DNA of 64,000 bases from positions 156,558,502 through 156,622,501 of the forward strand of contig NC_080541.1 of the NCBI RefSeq assembly GCF_028640845.1, written 5' to 3'. Below, piece after piece: positions 36,701 through 50,100 of this stretch; the stretch's first letter is position 1; each line of letters starts with the position of its first letter. The notes under the pieces are model-generated. The model made no database searches and was not told the DNA's origin. It saw nothing but the letters and a program-made list of their open reading frames with translations. The position numbers and the translations under genes were made by a program. Source of the stretch: Ahaetulla prasina. Its lineage: Eukaryota > Chordata > Lepidosauria > Squamata > Colubridae.

Positions 36701-39700
36701 CTGTGAGGGTACAAGTATATGCAATGAACCAAATGTGTTTTCTCTGGGATCATAGGACAAATAGTGGGGGTACCCTGCAAGCTTGAGGAAAGATTATGCT
36801 GCTTTAAGAAGTTGGAAACAAATACTCTTTTTAAATTCCAAATTACTATTTGGCTTTCAGATCTAAAGTGCTGCAAAACTTTAACCAGTAGAAGTTCTGT
36901 CGGTGGTGCTGGCAGTTCTTGGGGGTCCAAGAATGTAACACCACTGCTCCATGAGCTGCATTGATTGCCAGTTTGCTTCCAGGTGCAATTCAAGGTATTG
37001 ATAATTACCTTTAAAGCCCTTCATGGTATGCCTCTAGGCCTATTGCACGACAGTCTCATTCCACTGGTATTGGCCAGCAAAGGAGGCATGCTGCGGGCCC
37101 ATCATCCTGATTATTCCAGCTGGCATGATCCAAGAGAAGGGCCTTCTCTGCCGTTCATCTGCCCTATGGAACATCTTGCCCCCCTCCTCTGGTGTGAAGT
37201 TCACCCCAACCCTCCTGACATTCTGGAAAAGACTTGGCTCTGCCAGTTAGCTTGGGGTTTCAATGGGGAGTATTACAGTGGAGGCAGTTGATCAATTAAC
37301 AACGAATCTCACCTTGCCCCCATCCTGTTCCCTTTTAATTGGGCAAGGCCTGGATTTTATACTTTGAAGTAGAAATTAATTAGACTATCTCAAGCAAAAC
37401 CCTGGAGTTAAGGAGATGGGGTAGCAGTGCCAGTTTCAGTTTTGTATATTTCTTCTGCATAATTTCAATGTTTTCTTAGATTCTACTCCCCCCCCCCTTG
37501 TCATTTTGCTCCTGGAGAGTTGTGCCAAGTCTCTTCCTATTTCCTATATACATTATGTGTACATGACAATGTTGAATTTGAATGCCATGGTGGTGCAGAG
37601 GTTAGAATGCAGTATTGCTGGCTACTTCTGCTGACTGCTGGCTGCCAGCATTTCGGTAATTCAATTCTGACCAGTTCAAGGTTGATAAAATGAGGACCCA
37701 GATTGTTGGGGGCAATATGCTGAGTCTCTAAACCACTTAGAGAGGGCTGTAAAGCACTATGAAGTGGTATATAAGTCTAACTGCTATTTTCAAGTTGTTC
37801 TGGATTTGATTCAGAAGTCATGCATATAAGTCTAACTGCTATTTTCAAGTTGTTCTGGATTTGATTCAGAAGTCATGCATTCATGCATTTTGTTTCCAAT
37901 AAAAGCTGGCTGGATCTCTCAAGAAAACCAACAGGGACTTGGGGTAATAGAGAAATGATCTATTTGTTGGTCTTTTCATTTGGAAGAGGGAGGGTTTGCT
38001 TGGCTTTCATGGTTGTAGCCTTTAGCAGATTTATTTATTTAGATTTGTTAAGGCTGTTTAATTGATTTATGTTTTCTTGAAATAATGATTTTAAAAAGAA
38101 TGACTAAACATGTACTCGCTTTGTTTTATGTCACATCAGTCAGCTTGTTTCAACAATTCTGTAACAAGGATGGGAAGGGATTGAATACATAGATTACAAA
38201 AGAAGCTGGATAATTACATAAAATAGTATTCATTAGACTGGTAGTTTCAATTTATTCGTCACACTGCTGTGATGATAATCCATTTGCCCAAGCTCTGGAG
38301 ATTGAAAAAATAAAACCTGGCATTTTTTCAGGTCAACTAAATTAATGTTTCCCCCAAGAGTTCTATTTAGATATTTAAACTCTGTGTCAGGAAAAAAAAA
38401 AGACAATAAAACAAATTATGACTAAGTGGCCAGAGTTAGGAATTATGTGGTATTTTCCCCAAATGACCTAGAATTGAAGTTGAACATCTGTTGAACATTA
38501 GAGAAATTTTAAATACAAGCTTTTAAATACAAGCTTTAAATAATTGAAACTAGCTTTTTCCAATTGCATAGCAGAGAACAGTCTTATTATTTTCAGTGAT
38601 GGTCAAATCAGATTTGAACAAAGATATTAATCAACCCAATCTTGAAACATTTATGTGGCTGAAAAACAGTTCAAGAACAAAAAATCAAAGAAAAAAACAA
38701 CCCTATGATAAACTAAAATTTGAAAGCAGAATGCATTTCTTGCTGATTTAGTTCTTATTTGTTCTAAAAGGCAAAGATTGACTAATCTCAACTCAAGCAG
38801 GGACAGAAAATTGAACTAATAATTCAATAAACTAATTGTAATAGTAAATCTATTTGAGATATTATAAGTTCCAGGGCATAAAATTGCCACTCTGGATTTC
38901 CGTATCTCAAGTGTAAATATTTTTTTAGTATCCAGATTCTGGTACCATGGGAAAAATATGCATTAAGTGTTCCGGTTAACGATTGACCAACTTTCAATTT
39001 CAGTGATTGATAATGGCTAGTCTAACTAAATCTTTCACATTGAGTTAATGATTTTTTTTAAAAAAAAACTTAGCTAAGACTAACTCAAAACTGAAGGCTG
39101 ATCTGAGATAAAGAAATAGGGATCAAGCTATCATCAAAAAGGGAAATAATGTATTTCTCTCACATAATTTAGCTCAAAAAAAATCACACAGAAATGTAGC
39201 ATTTTTGGCAAAGTGGTTAAAAAAGTAGAGAGTCAGGTCATAATCTTTCTTTAGCCCCTAAGAAACTGGGATGTTATCAAATAGATGACATTCAGGGAAA
39301 TCTCTTGTCAGTGTTTGAGCTCTTATGCAGAGATTGCAACAAGGATAGCATGCTTCAAGATTGATAATCAACTAGGAATATTTTATTAATTTTTAATTCT
39401 GTTATTCAAGAGAATAAACACAGAATATTTATTACAAACATTCATCATAAGTTTAGCATAATATTTAGAAGTCCCTGTTACAGTTATGGATTTTTACTGC
39501 AATATTTTACAGCATTCTTGAGTACAGTACATTATTCTTGAGAAAGAATGAAAAAATATTTTATTGTGAGGTATTTTCAGATCATATATTATGGGATTAA
39601 TTTCTTTATGATCATTTGAGTGTTTTGGCTGAGTGGCATTTGATAGTGGGGCAGGAGTCTGTCAAGACTTGTCAGACTTCATACATTTATTGATTAAAAT

Positions 39701-41087
39701 AAATGTATTTATTCTGTTAAAGGAGGAATCTATCCAATCTAGCTTGCTTGTTTTTAGAGGATTCAAAGAGAAGAATATCTGATCAGTTGGATCAATCTGG
39801 CCTAATTCACATTCTTCTTGGTTTGCCAATTTGATTCATTGAGGCTAATTTCTGCAATTCCTGGGTGAAATAAAGTACGTTTTCATTCGGAATAAGTGAT
39901 ATTTTTTAAAAAAAATAGTTTTGTTTGTGGTGTGAAGACTTTTCAATAAATAAAATTGTGAAATAGCATTAAGGATTTGTACTTTTTTTATATTGCAAGT
40001 ATTTGCAGTACTGAAATCAAAGTTAAATTTTACTAAATGGGATGTCTGGGTCTTTTTAAGCATTCATTATGATTTTCTGTTTTTGTTTTGTTCTTTTTTT
40101 CCTCCTTGGTTGCCATCTTTTATCAAGTTTCAAGACAATGGAGAGAATTCTTTGTTGTTATTTGATATGATCCATGAAAGGCTTTTTATACATGCAGTTC
40201 TACCAGAATAAAGATTTCTTTAAAACAAAGCAAACTTATATGGAGAAAAAAAGTTCTTCTAAAAAGGGAGTCATATTTTAAAGTAAACATACACAGGATT
40301 GTTTTGTACAATTTCATAATTATATCAACTGGTATGATGTTTATACTAATTAATGTTTTCCAATAAAGTAAAAATATTTTTTTGATTTGATAAAAACATA
40401 TTAAAAATATTTATGGAATTTGTGTTTGTGTGGATGTGATGCTATTTTATTTATTTGTATAATTTCTATATTTTCTCTTCAGGATCAAGCAGAACAATTT
40501 TTTAGAAGTGGCCATACAAACAATTGGGCCGTTCTGGTAAGATAACCCAGCCTAATTGAACCCATTAATTTAAACAAATCTATGGGAATATACCAAATGG
40601 TACCACTGAAAAGAAAATATTGCTTGCCTCCACAGTGATAAAATTGCTTTTCATGCAAAGATAGTGAATTGGATCTAATCCAATCCAATCCCATATTTTA
40701 TATCCATTAAAAAAAGAGAAAATAAAACAAATAATTCTACTTAAATACCTGTAAAGCATTAGCTATCACCAATGCTTTTTTTAAAAAAATAAAACTTTTC
40801 CAGAAGTTTTTCAGAAAAAATACTCAGTTTGACCATGATTTATTAATTTACTAATGCTGTATATTGTAGGAAGTATATGCATGTGTGAGAGAAGAAATAA
40901 TATAGAGTAGGGAGGTCTTTGAAGATTATACTGCAGGCATTAGTCTTCAGTTGAGAGAGAACAGCTCTGCAGTTTGACGGAATTTGTCCTTAGTAAAATT
41001 TCCAAATAAGCTGTAGCTCAGTGGCCCATTTATTTCTGCACAGTCATGTTGTTGCATTATAGCTGCAGAATATATTCTTATCCCCTC

Positions 41088-41120
<33 letters not shown>

Positions 41121-44100
41121 ATACATATACATATATACACACATATATACATACATATATGTATGTATATGTATACACACACACGTGTGTGTATACATAT
41201 ACATACATACACACACAAATACACACACACAAACAAATACACACACTCATTTTTATTTGTCTCTTAATCTGTTTAGGTGTGCACATCTCGATTCTGGTTT
41301 AACTATCGCCATGTGGCCAATACTCTCTCGGTTTACAGAAGTGTCAAGAGACTTGGAATTCCTGATAGGTAAGAACTTTTTAAAATGATACCAAGTACAA
41401 ATAAGGTAGTTACTCTGTTAAGGTGATCCCACACTTGTTTTAGTCTTCCATTCTTTTTTTATATCTAAGTATTTTCATTAGACAGGTTCTAAAAGGAAAT
41501 ATATATATTAAAAAATGAAGTTGAAATATCCTGGTTGTTACAGATTTCTAAAATACTATTACTTAGTTGTAAATAATTCAGAATATTCAAATCAAATATA
41601 TTATAGACTTTGATCAAGTTTTTTGAATATTATATATTATAACCTTCTAAAATATTAAGAATTACTAGTAAACCTTGAGCTAAAAGTGGGTATCCAGAAC
41701 CATAGTTACCACAATACAGGTCACATCTTTGCCATCTCTGTTTTCTTGTGTTTTTTTTGGATTTTTTTTTTAAAAAGATGTGCTTTTTTAAACAATTTGT
41801 AAACTGTCCTAACTTGTTGGGAGTCAGGTGGCATATACATTTAATAATTATGGTTATGGTTCATTGCATAGTCAACCAGATTATTATTATGACCTGAAAT
41901 AGGTGCAATCCGTATTACTATGAATTTGTTATAATTTAAGTACCTTTTGAAATTAAAATGTAGACCCTGCATAGAGAAACTGAAATTTTTCATGTGATAC
42001 ATTTATGAAGTCATATCCTAGGTATAGTTTGCAGTTTAAGTTGACTTCTTCAGCAAGTTTTATTTTTAAAGTATGAGGTTATTTTACATGAAAATGTGCT
42101 CCCACAACTTGAGTAGCTATTATTCTATGGAGGACTTTTCTATTGAATGTACATAAGTGTTGAAAGTTAGCACTCACCCTTCTCCTAGAAGAATGAAATA
42201 TTCTAGGAAATATTAAAAAGGCAGAATATTATACCTCCCTGGATGAGAAAAGGAGAAACATGCTCTTGGAAAACAGCCCCCACCTTTGTTAATAGCCCCA
42301 GAAAGACTGGTGCCAACTTATCTACAAGACAAAAAACTGGTCCAGTCTATATACAAAACAAAAGACCTTCACCCTCAGGACATGATAGGATTAGCCCTCA
42401 CTCAAGATCCAAACCAGGACAAAGCCATTAAGCCATAATAGGAATTGCCCAAAGCCCCTTCATTATATCACCCAGCAAGATTCAACCAAACCTGGGACAC
42501 AGACTGCCTACAAGGTTAGCTGGACCCCCGCATAGCCCCCTGGTAATCTGACAACCAATAGGATACATTTCTTGCAAGCCCAAGAGAGGTTATAACTATA
42601 TCTCACTCTCCACTCCATGTGGTCTTCTATCCAGAATCACACGTGCTTGGTGGTTCTGTTTTACCATTAAACCATCCTTCCAAGCAGCCTCCATGTTTCC
42701 AGTGTTTTTCTTCCCACTTGGAACTGAACCCAGATGGAAATTTCTTCAGCACAGGTGTTTTTTTATTAATAGCAAAAGATATTTTTCTTCTTGAATATAT
42801 TTTGATATATATAATCAATATTTTGATTAGATTATTTCAGTATTCTTGGTGATAGTTTAACAAATCATAGCATAAGAAATGAGCTACCAATACATTTCTA
42901 ATGTATTGGCTTAATTTTGGCTTGATCTTTGATATTCTAAGTCTTTATTAATGAATTTGGCTGGAAAGCACTTAGACTGAATTAATTTATCTGTGATACT
43001 CTAAACTGAAAAATTCATCACAATTTGTCATTGTTTTTCATAGCCTGAAAAATAGGTGACTTTGTTTATGATGAAGAATTATGAGTTCAAGTGACTCAAA
43101 CAACATTATGTTTGTATTTATGCTTAGGCATTTCTTCTTAAACAACAAATACGTTACTATTGGATTAATCATCTAAAATTTCTCCCGCACTAGCATATTG
43201 AAATAAATTGTTTCATAAGTTAATTAGTTATATGCCTTTTCAAAAATTTGATTTTGATTGACTGACAATTATAAAAAGACTACTTCAGATCTAATCTAAC
43301 ATCGCAGGTATTAGCAGAGAAATATGTTCATAGACATAGGCATATATTTAACTATGAATTTGAATGAGAGAGGATGATTATATACTTTTAAAAAAATGGA
43401 TATACACAATTTCTAACACAAGTATATGCAGAAGACTTATTATCTGATGAATACTCTAAACTGAAAAATTCATCACAATCTGTCATTGTTTTTCATAGCC
43501 TGAAAAATAGGTGGCTTTGTTTATGATGAAGAATTATGAATTCAAGTGACTCAAAAATGTAAATGTGACTATGTTGCATAGACATTTTTGCAAACTGAAG
43601 AGATGGGATATAAACACAGTGACTATTTTTTTTGGAAAAAAATAAAGGACAAATCTAGAAAAGGAACAAATCTGAAATATGTAGCTCATAAGGATAAAAA
43701 AACATGTTTATAACTTTGCTTTACAATAGATAACATTGTTTCTTTACAAAGGAAAGTTCAGGAGCAAAATCAAGAAAGTAGTTAATTAATTTAATCTAAA
43801 GGACAGCTTTCTGAATAAAGAACTATAATAAAGGATTATATTGTATTCAATCTACAAGTGTCTATGGAGATTCTCAGTCAACCAGGTCATGGTTGTCCCA
43901 AGGGTGCTTTTTCAAGAGGCAACTGGACTTTTCTTTTTGTTATTCCTTGAAGTCATTTCGCTTCTCATCCAAGAAGTTTCTTCAGTTCTTCAGAGACGAC
44001 TGTTCAATTTTAAGTTTCTGTAATGTTAAAATGAATCAGATGACTGCTGAATCTTGTCCTGATGGGTTTGTTCTCCTATGTTATACCATGTGTTTATGAA

Positions 44101-47100
44101 GTGCTTGTTTTGTTAGAAAAACAAAAACAAGCATGTGACATTGGAGACACAAAAACAAGCATGTGACATTGGAGAAACAAAACAAACACTTCATAAACAC
44201 ATGGCATAACATAACATAGGAGAACAAACAAGATTCAGCAGTCTATCTGCATTTGAAAGACTAATAAATACAGATAAATCTCCAAGTGGCCTTAACTCTC
44301 AAAAAGAATGCTAATGAATGCAAGGAATATGAATTCTTCCATTACCCACTATTCTGTCAGAATTGAAGAAGCTTCTTGGATGAGAGGTGTAACATATTCA
44401 AGGAAAAATAAAGGAAGTCCAGTTGCCTTTTTGAAAAAGCACCTTTGGGACATTTAGATCCAAATCAATTAAATGAACACCCAGAATTAATACAGACAGT
44501 ATAGCCAAAAAGATCTTCCAGGTTCAATAGCATGCTTCAAAAATTGTCTGAGAACAGGAGAGAGATTTTTTTTCAGGGGCATAAATATGAGATATAAGTT
44601 TAACTAAATTGTCAAACATATTGTAAGTGGCACTATCCAATATGGCTCCTTAATTAGGGATGCTAAAGACTGGACCCGGTACTTTTTGCATAGGTTAGAT
44701 CTGCCTATTGGCCATGGTTTGCTCCCTACATTAACATCTGTGCTAATGATAAAACAACAATGAAGAAACCTGATGAGTACAATGAGAAAAAAAAAACCCC
44801 AGATTGATTTCTAGGTTGAGCCATCCACCTATTCTTGTTTTGAAGTATTATTGAGTTTCGTAAATTGCATGGAATTGAATTCATGTGCAAATACAGTAAT
44901 GTTAGTCTTACTAACTTTTAAAAGCTATTTCTTTATTCTGTGTGAAGTTTTGGCTTAGTCACGGAATGCCTTGCATAGAAAAGAGGATTAAAGCTATTAA
45001 ACAGCCTTTCAAAGTTAGCAGACCATGTATGTTTATTGAGGCTTGTGTTGCTACTTCACTCAAATTGTGTATTCAAATTCATTTATTTTCTTCCCAATTA
45101 GTCATATAGTCTTAATGCTAGCAGATGATATGGCCTGCAATCCAAGAAATCCGGCTCCAGCGACTGTCTTTAGTCACAAAAACATGGAACTGAATGTCTA
45201 CGGAGATGACGTGGAAGTGGATTACAGAAATTATGAGGTTAATTCTTAAATACATTCCATATTACCCTATTACCATGTTGTACCCTGTGACTATCATTAA
45301 GTGTTGTACCTTAGAATTCTTGATGAAGGTATCTTTTCTTTTATGTACACTGAGTGCATATGCACCAAGACAAATTCCTTGTGTGTCTTATTACACTTGG
45401 CCAATAAAAAATTCTATTCTATTCTATTCTATTCTATTCTATTCTATTCTATTCTATTCTATTCTATTCTATTCTATTCTATTCTATTCTATTCTATTAA
45501 AATGTAGAAAGGCAATGAGGAAGGAGATAACATTTAAGTCAATTGATTTGATGAGAACTTGCAACTTCTTGGGCCTCAGAGATGTTCTTCAGCACATTCA
45601 AAATGATGTATGAGTTTTAGAACTTCACAGGCTCTGCTATAAAAATCTTTAGCCTACCAAATCTAGTGAAATCATTGTTTTATCAGTGGGATATATCAAT
45701 ACCTGAAAACTGATATATTTTCCCCTTGAGTAATAATTGAACATAGTGATGATCTTACCTAAACCTTTTAAAGCAGATATGGAAGACAAACCACAAAATT
45801 CAGAATTGTATACTATGACTAAAGACTAAAGGTGTGAAATAGATTGTTCTTGTTAGTTGTGAGTTGGAAAGTACAGATATGGTCACATGATCTCTCACTT
45901 AGCAACCACCTTGCTTAAAGACAAACCTGCCAGGCCCAATTCCTGCTAAATGAGGACTACAGTACAGGTACAGGAGTTGAGATTTTGAGCACTGTTAGTT
46001 ATTGTCACTGGCATGGTTTTCTGAATACTTTTGGAACTTTAGAAAATTATTTTCAGAGCCAGTAGGTGTGAGGTTTGAGATTTCATAGTAGGACTTTTTT
46101 TTTTTGCTGGCAGATGGATAATTTATGATCAAATATTTTTAATCACTAGAATGTTGTTTTCCATAATTGTCATGCAGAATTTAAAGCTTTAAAATATGAT
46201 TATGAGCATTTTTCCATGGCAACACACAGTTGTGTTGCTGGTAAGAAAAGGTTGTAATTGTTCCCAGAGATAAAATAATAAAGTTTGACAGGTGTTCAAA
46301 GCACTGAATGTATATTATGGAGGCTGAAATATGATGACTTAACCTGAGCTAATAATACATTAATGAGCTGTAATATGCAGTGGTGTATATTTTGTTGGAC
46401 AGTTCATTTGAAAATAATGCCTGTAAGATTAAATGCAAACTCTAAACAGGATGCTGTCTTGTTCAGGTTACCGTGGAAAATTTTTTGAGAGTGTTAACAG
46501 GCCGAATCCCAGCAAGTGCGCCTCGTTCCAAACGTTTGCTTTCTGATGACAGAAGCAATATTCTCATATATATGACAGGTAATTGTATTTTCTTTGGCAT
46601 TTCCTATGGTAATAATGATAATGGAAATACCTCCACAGCCTTGACAGTTGGACTAATTTGTTCTTCTTTGAGACTGCATATTTCCTGTGTAGCTTACTCT
46701 TTGGTACATTTACAGGTAGTACTCAGTTGAGAACCATTTGTTTACTGACCATTCGAAGTTAAGATGGCACTTGAAAAAGTGACATAACAGTTTTTCATAC
46801 TTACAACCGTTGTATCATCCTCGTGGTCACGCGATCAAAATTTCTTGGCCACTGGAATGTATTTATGATGGTTGTGACCTTCTGACGAGCAAAGTCAATG
46901 GGGGAGCCAGATTCACTTAACCACCGTGTTACTAATTTAACAACTGTAATGATTCGCTTAACAATGGTGGCAAGAAAGGTTGTAAAATGTGGCAAAATTC
47001 ATTTAATAACTATCTTGCTTAGTAATGGAAATTTTGGGCTCAATTGTGGTCATAAGTCAAAGTCCACCTATATTAGAATGCCTAGGCATGTCTGTATCAG

Positions 47101-50100
47101 GAAAATAGAAACTGGATGTCTCTTGTGAATTCAAGCTTTGCAATGCATATGTATATTGAGGCATTGAAAAACCAGTGCTAATCTGTCGAATCCCTGAAAT
47201 ATAATTAACATTTATGCCTGCAATTGATCTTGAACCCTTGAATAGTGAATTAAATACAGAATTTTGAGAGACTCAGATTTCTAGAGTAAGTTGTCTTGGA
47301 AATGTTTGTTTGATTGTATGTGTGGAGTATCTTAGTTTGATTTTATGGGTTGGACTTAGTTCTCAGAATTCTCAGTAGTGGCCAATAAACATTAAACATT
47401 TCATAACCATTTAAATTGGTCATTTTCATCAGTTTGGAAAAGGCCATTGTAATTATTTTGATGATTGATCCATCACACAGTGGACATATCCACACAATCT
47501 CCTAATTCTTGATTTATAGTTTACCAATGTTAGGGTGAGGGTTACGTCACATATCATACTAGTTGAAAGCACAACTAATAACTTTATGGTTACTATGATA
47601 TGTGATTCCCTCCAACTCTGAGCAGCTTATGAAATATTACAATAAAGACCCAACAGGAATACAAAATTATATGCACCAAGACAAATTCCTTGTGTGTCCA
47701 ATCACACTTGGCCAATAAAAAATTCTGTTCTACTCTGTATAATAAAAGGAGAAAATCTGAAAAAAAAATCAAATAGTTATTCAAAAGACAAACATATCCC
47801 TACAAGGATCCACCACCACTCTGACCCTGGAGATAGCCAGGTTTAGATGAGGCTTGTTGAAACTGTAGAAATCCCAGAGGGACTTGTATTTATCTCACAC
47901 TTGTCTTCTGTAGAAAAGACTAATACAAGCCCTGTTCTTTACTAATATTCTTTATAGGCAATGATTCATGCACAATCAGAAACATAGCCTTCCGTAATTC
48001 TTTGTTCTCATGTTAAAATACTTATATTGCAGTCATTGATATGAATATGGATAAAACTAGGATTTTAAAATCAGCGCAAGAACTGGTCTTCAGCGCAAGA
48101 ACTGGTCTTCAGTTGCATATTATATAACCACACAAGCAAAAAACAACACATCGGTGTCCCCCCATTCCCACCCTTATTTAAAAACTCATTCCTATTCAGT
48201 CCTGGGATCTGCATGGTGAGATGGGCCAAAGGGATACTGAGATCCTTGGATTGTACACGTTGTGAGTCAGTGGTTTATTCAGAAAATCATAATTTTAAAA
48301 AAATGTAGCCCAGCACATGTTTGAATATGGTGAATGTTTAAACACTCTGTTCAAGCACTATAGGAATTGTTCTAACTTAGCTTGGAACTACAGTATATAT
48401 TATAATTCTGGAAATCTAGATCTAAAAGAGAATTCAAGATGTGTGGCTGCATATATTAGTAGTTGCAGTGACTCAGGGGAGGTTTGGAGGAACGTGGGTA
48501 ATACAGACTTCTTAAATGTTAAATCTGAATTGATTGGGCTTCTCAGCTTGCTCAGGCTGAGTTCCAAAGGACAAAGCAATTGCTTACTGTTTTGTTTGCC
48601 TTGCTTCTTTCATCTGCGGTAATATAAGGTTCCCTGGTGGGTGAGAGCATATTTATGCATTGTTATAGTTGGATGCCAACTGTTTTGCTTGAAGGTTTCA
48701 GAAAATACTTTTTAGAATATCCTGACTTTTTTCCCCCCTCCAAGGTCATGGTGGGAATGGTTTCTTGAAATTTCAAGATTCGGAAGAAATCACGAATGTG
48801 GAACTCGCTGATGCCTTTGAACAAATGTGGCAGAAAAGGAGGTAATTTCTAACCCCTGCTTTCTAGTGTGCCTGCATTTTTCTAGCTCTTCTGATCTACC
48901 TAAAATGTATTTACAATTTTCATTTCATTTAGTACATTTATTTGCAACCATTGGTTTTAGCAAAAATTCATATACTATTACAGCAAGTCTTAACTGGTCA
49001 GTTATTCTCCCCTACAATTAACGGCACTGTCAACATCTGCATTAACAGTGTTCACAGTTTTACCTTTTTTTTTTTTTTGTTTACATTTATACCCCGCCCT
49101 TCTCCGAAGACTCAGGGCGGCTTACAGTATATAGGGCAATAGTCTCATTCTATTTGTATATTTTTACAAAGTCAATTTATTGCCCCCCCAACAATCTGGG
49201 TCCTCATTTTACCTACCTTATAAAGGATGGAAGGCTGAGTCAACCTTGGGCCGGGCTTGAACCTGCAGTAATTGCAGGCTTTTGTGTTCTTAATAACAGG
49301 CCTTTTATGATATTATGGATAATGTACATCTAGCAGATTGTACAGCTAAGCATTAAGGTCCCCTGTACAAGGCAAGTCATGAACCCACTGGGCTTTTTCA
49401 GTGTCCTCTGTCCAGAAATGTCTGTCAGAGCTGGTGCTTGTTTTTGATTGGCTGGTTTGAAAATATAGACTGATTTATTGGGTCATTTGCATCACTGATC
49501 TTTAAAGTACTACCTGGCATCCAAGGTATAAGGGTTAAATCTTAGATATTAGGACTATACAAATATATTGAAAGAGGTACTTTGCTATGCAACTCAACTT
49601 ACATGTATGAGAGATTTCTAAAAACCTATCCAAGGTTGGAAGGGTAAGTTTATATTGGGGTTGCATGAACACAACTATAGCAAAAATTTCCTTTTCAAAT
49701 TGTTCTAGATTGTTCTAGATTCCACCATCAGGAAACACGGTTGAAGAGGTAGCAAAATATATATGCAGATCTGTAAAAATCAAAAAGTATGTGTAATCTT
49801 GCATAATAGTTAATCAAAGGTAGTAGTAATCAAAAACTTTTGTTATTTGGTTCTGAATGAGCAGACAGATCCTTTGCAAAAGGAAGCCTACACAAGACTT
49901 CAGGAGGTTTATATTGACATGGAGCTGTCTTAGTGTAAGATTTCAGGATTTTATTTTTGAATAAAACACATCTTGGATTTAATCACCAGCCCTTTTTTCC
50001 CCTATGCAATGGTGATAAAACTGGATAGTTTATAAAGGTACATTATTGTTTGTTAATGGCAAAAATCCTGGAGGTGAAATCTCCAGGAAGACTTTATTTT

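Noticed and set aside
40947..41388. Cys/Val/Tyr/His/Thr-rich open frames
   Set aside because: They are translations of a dinucleotide microsatellite in several frames; only the exon 3 part is coding.
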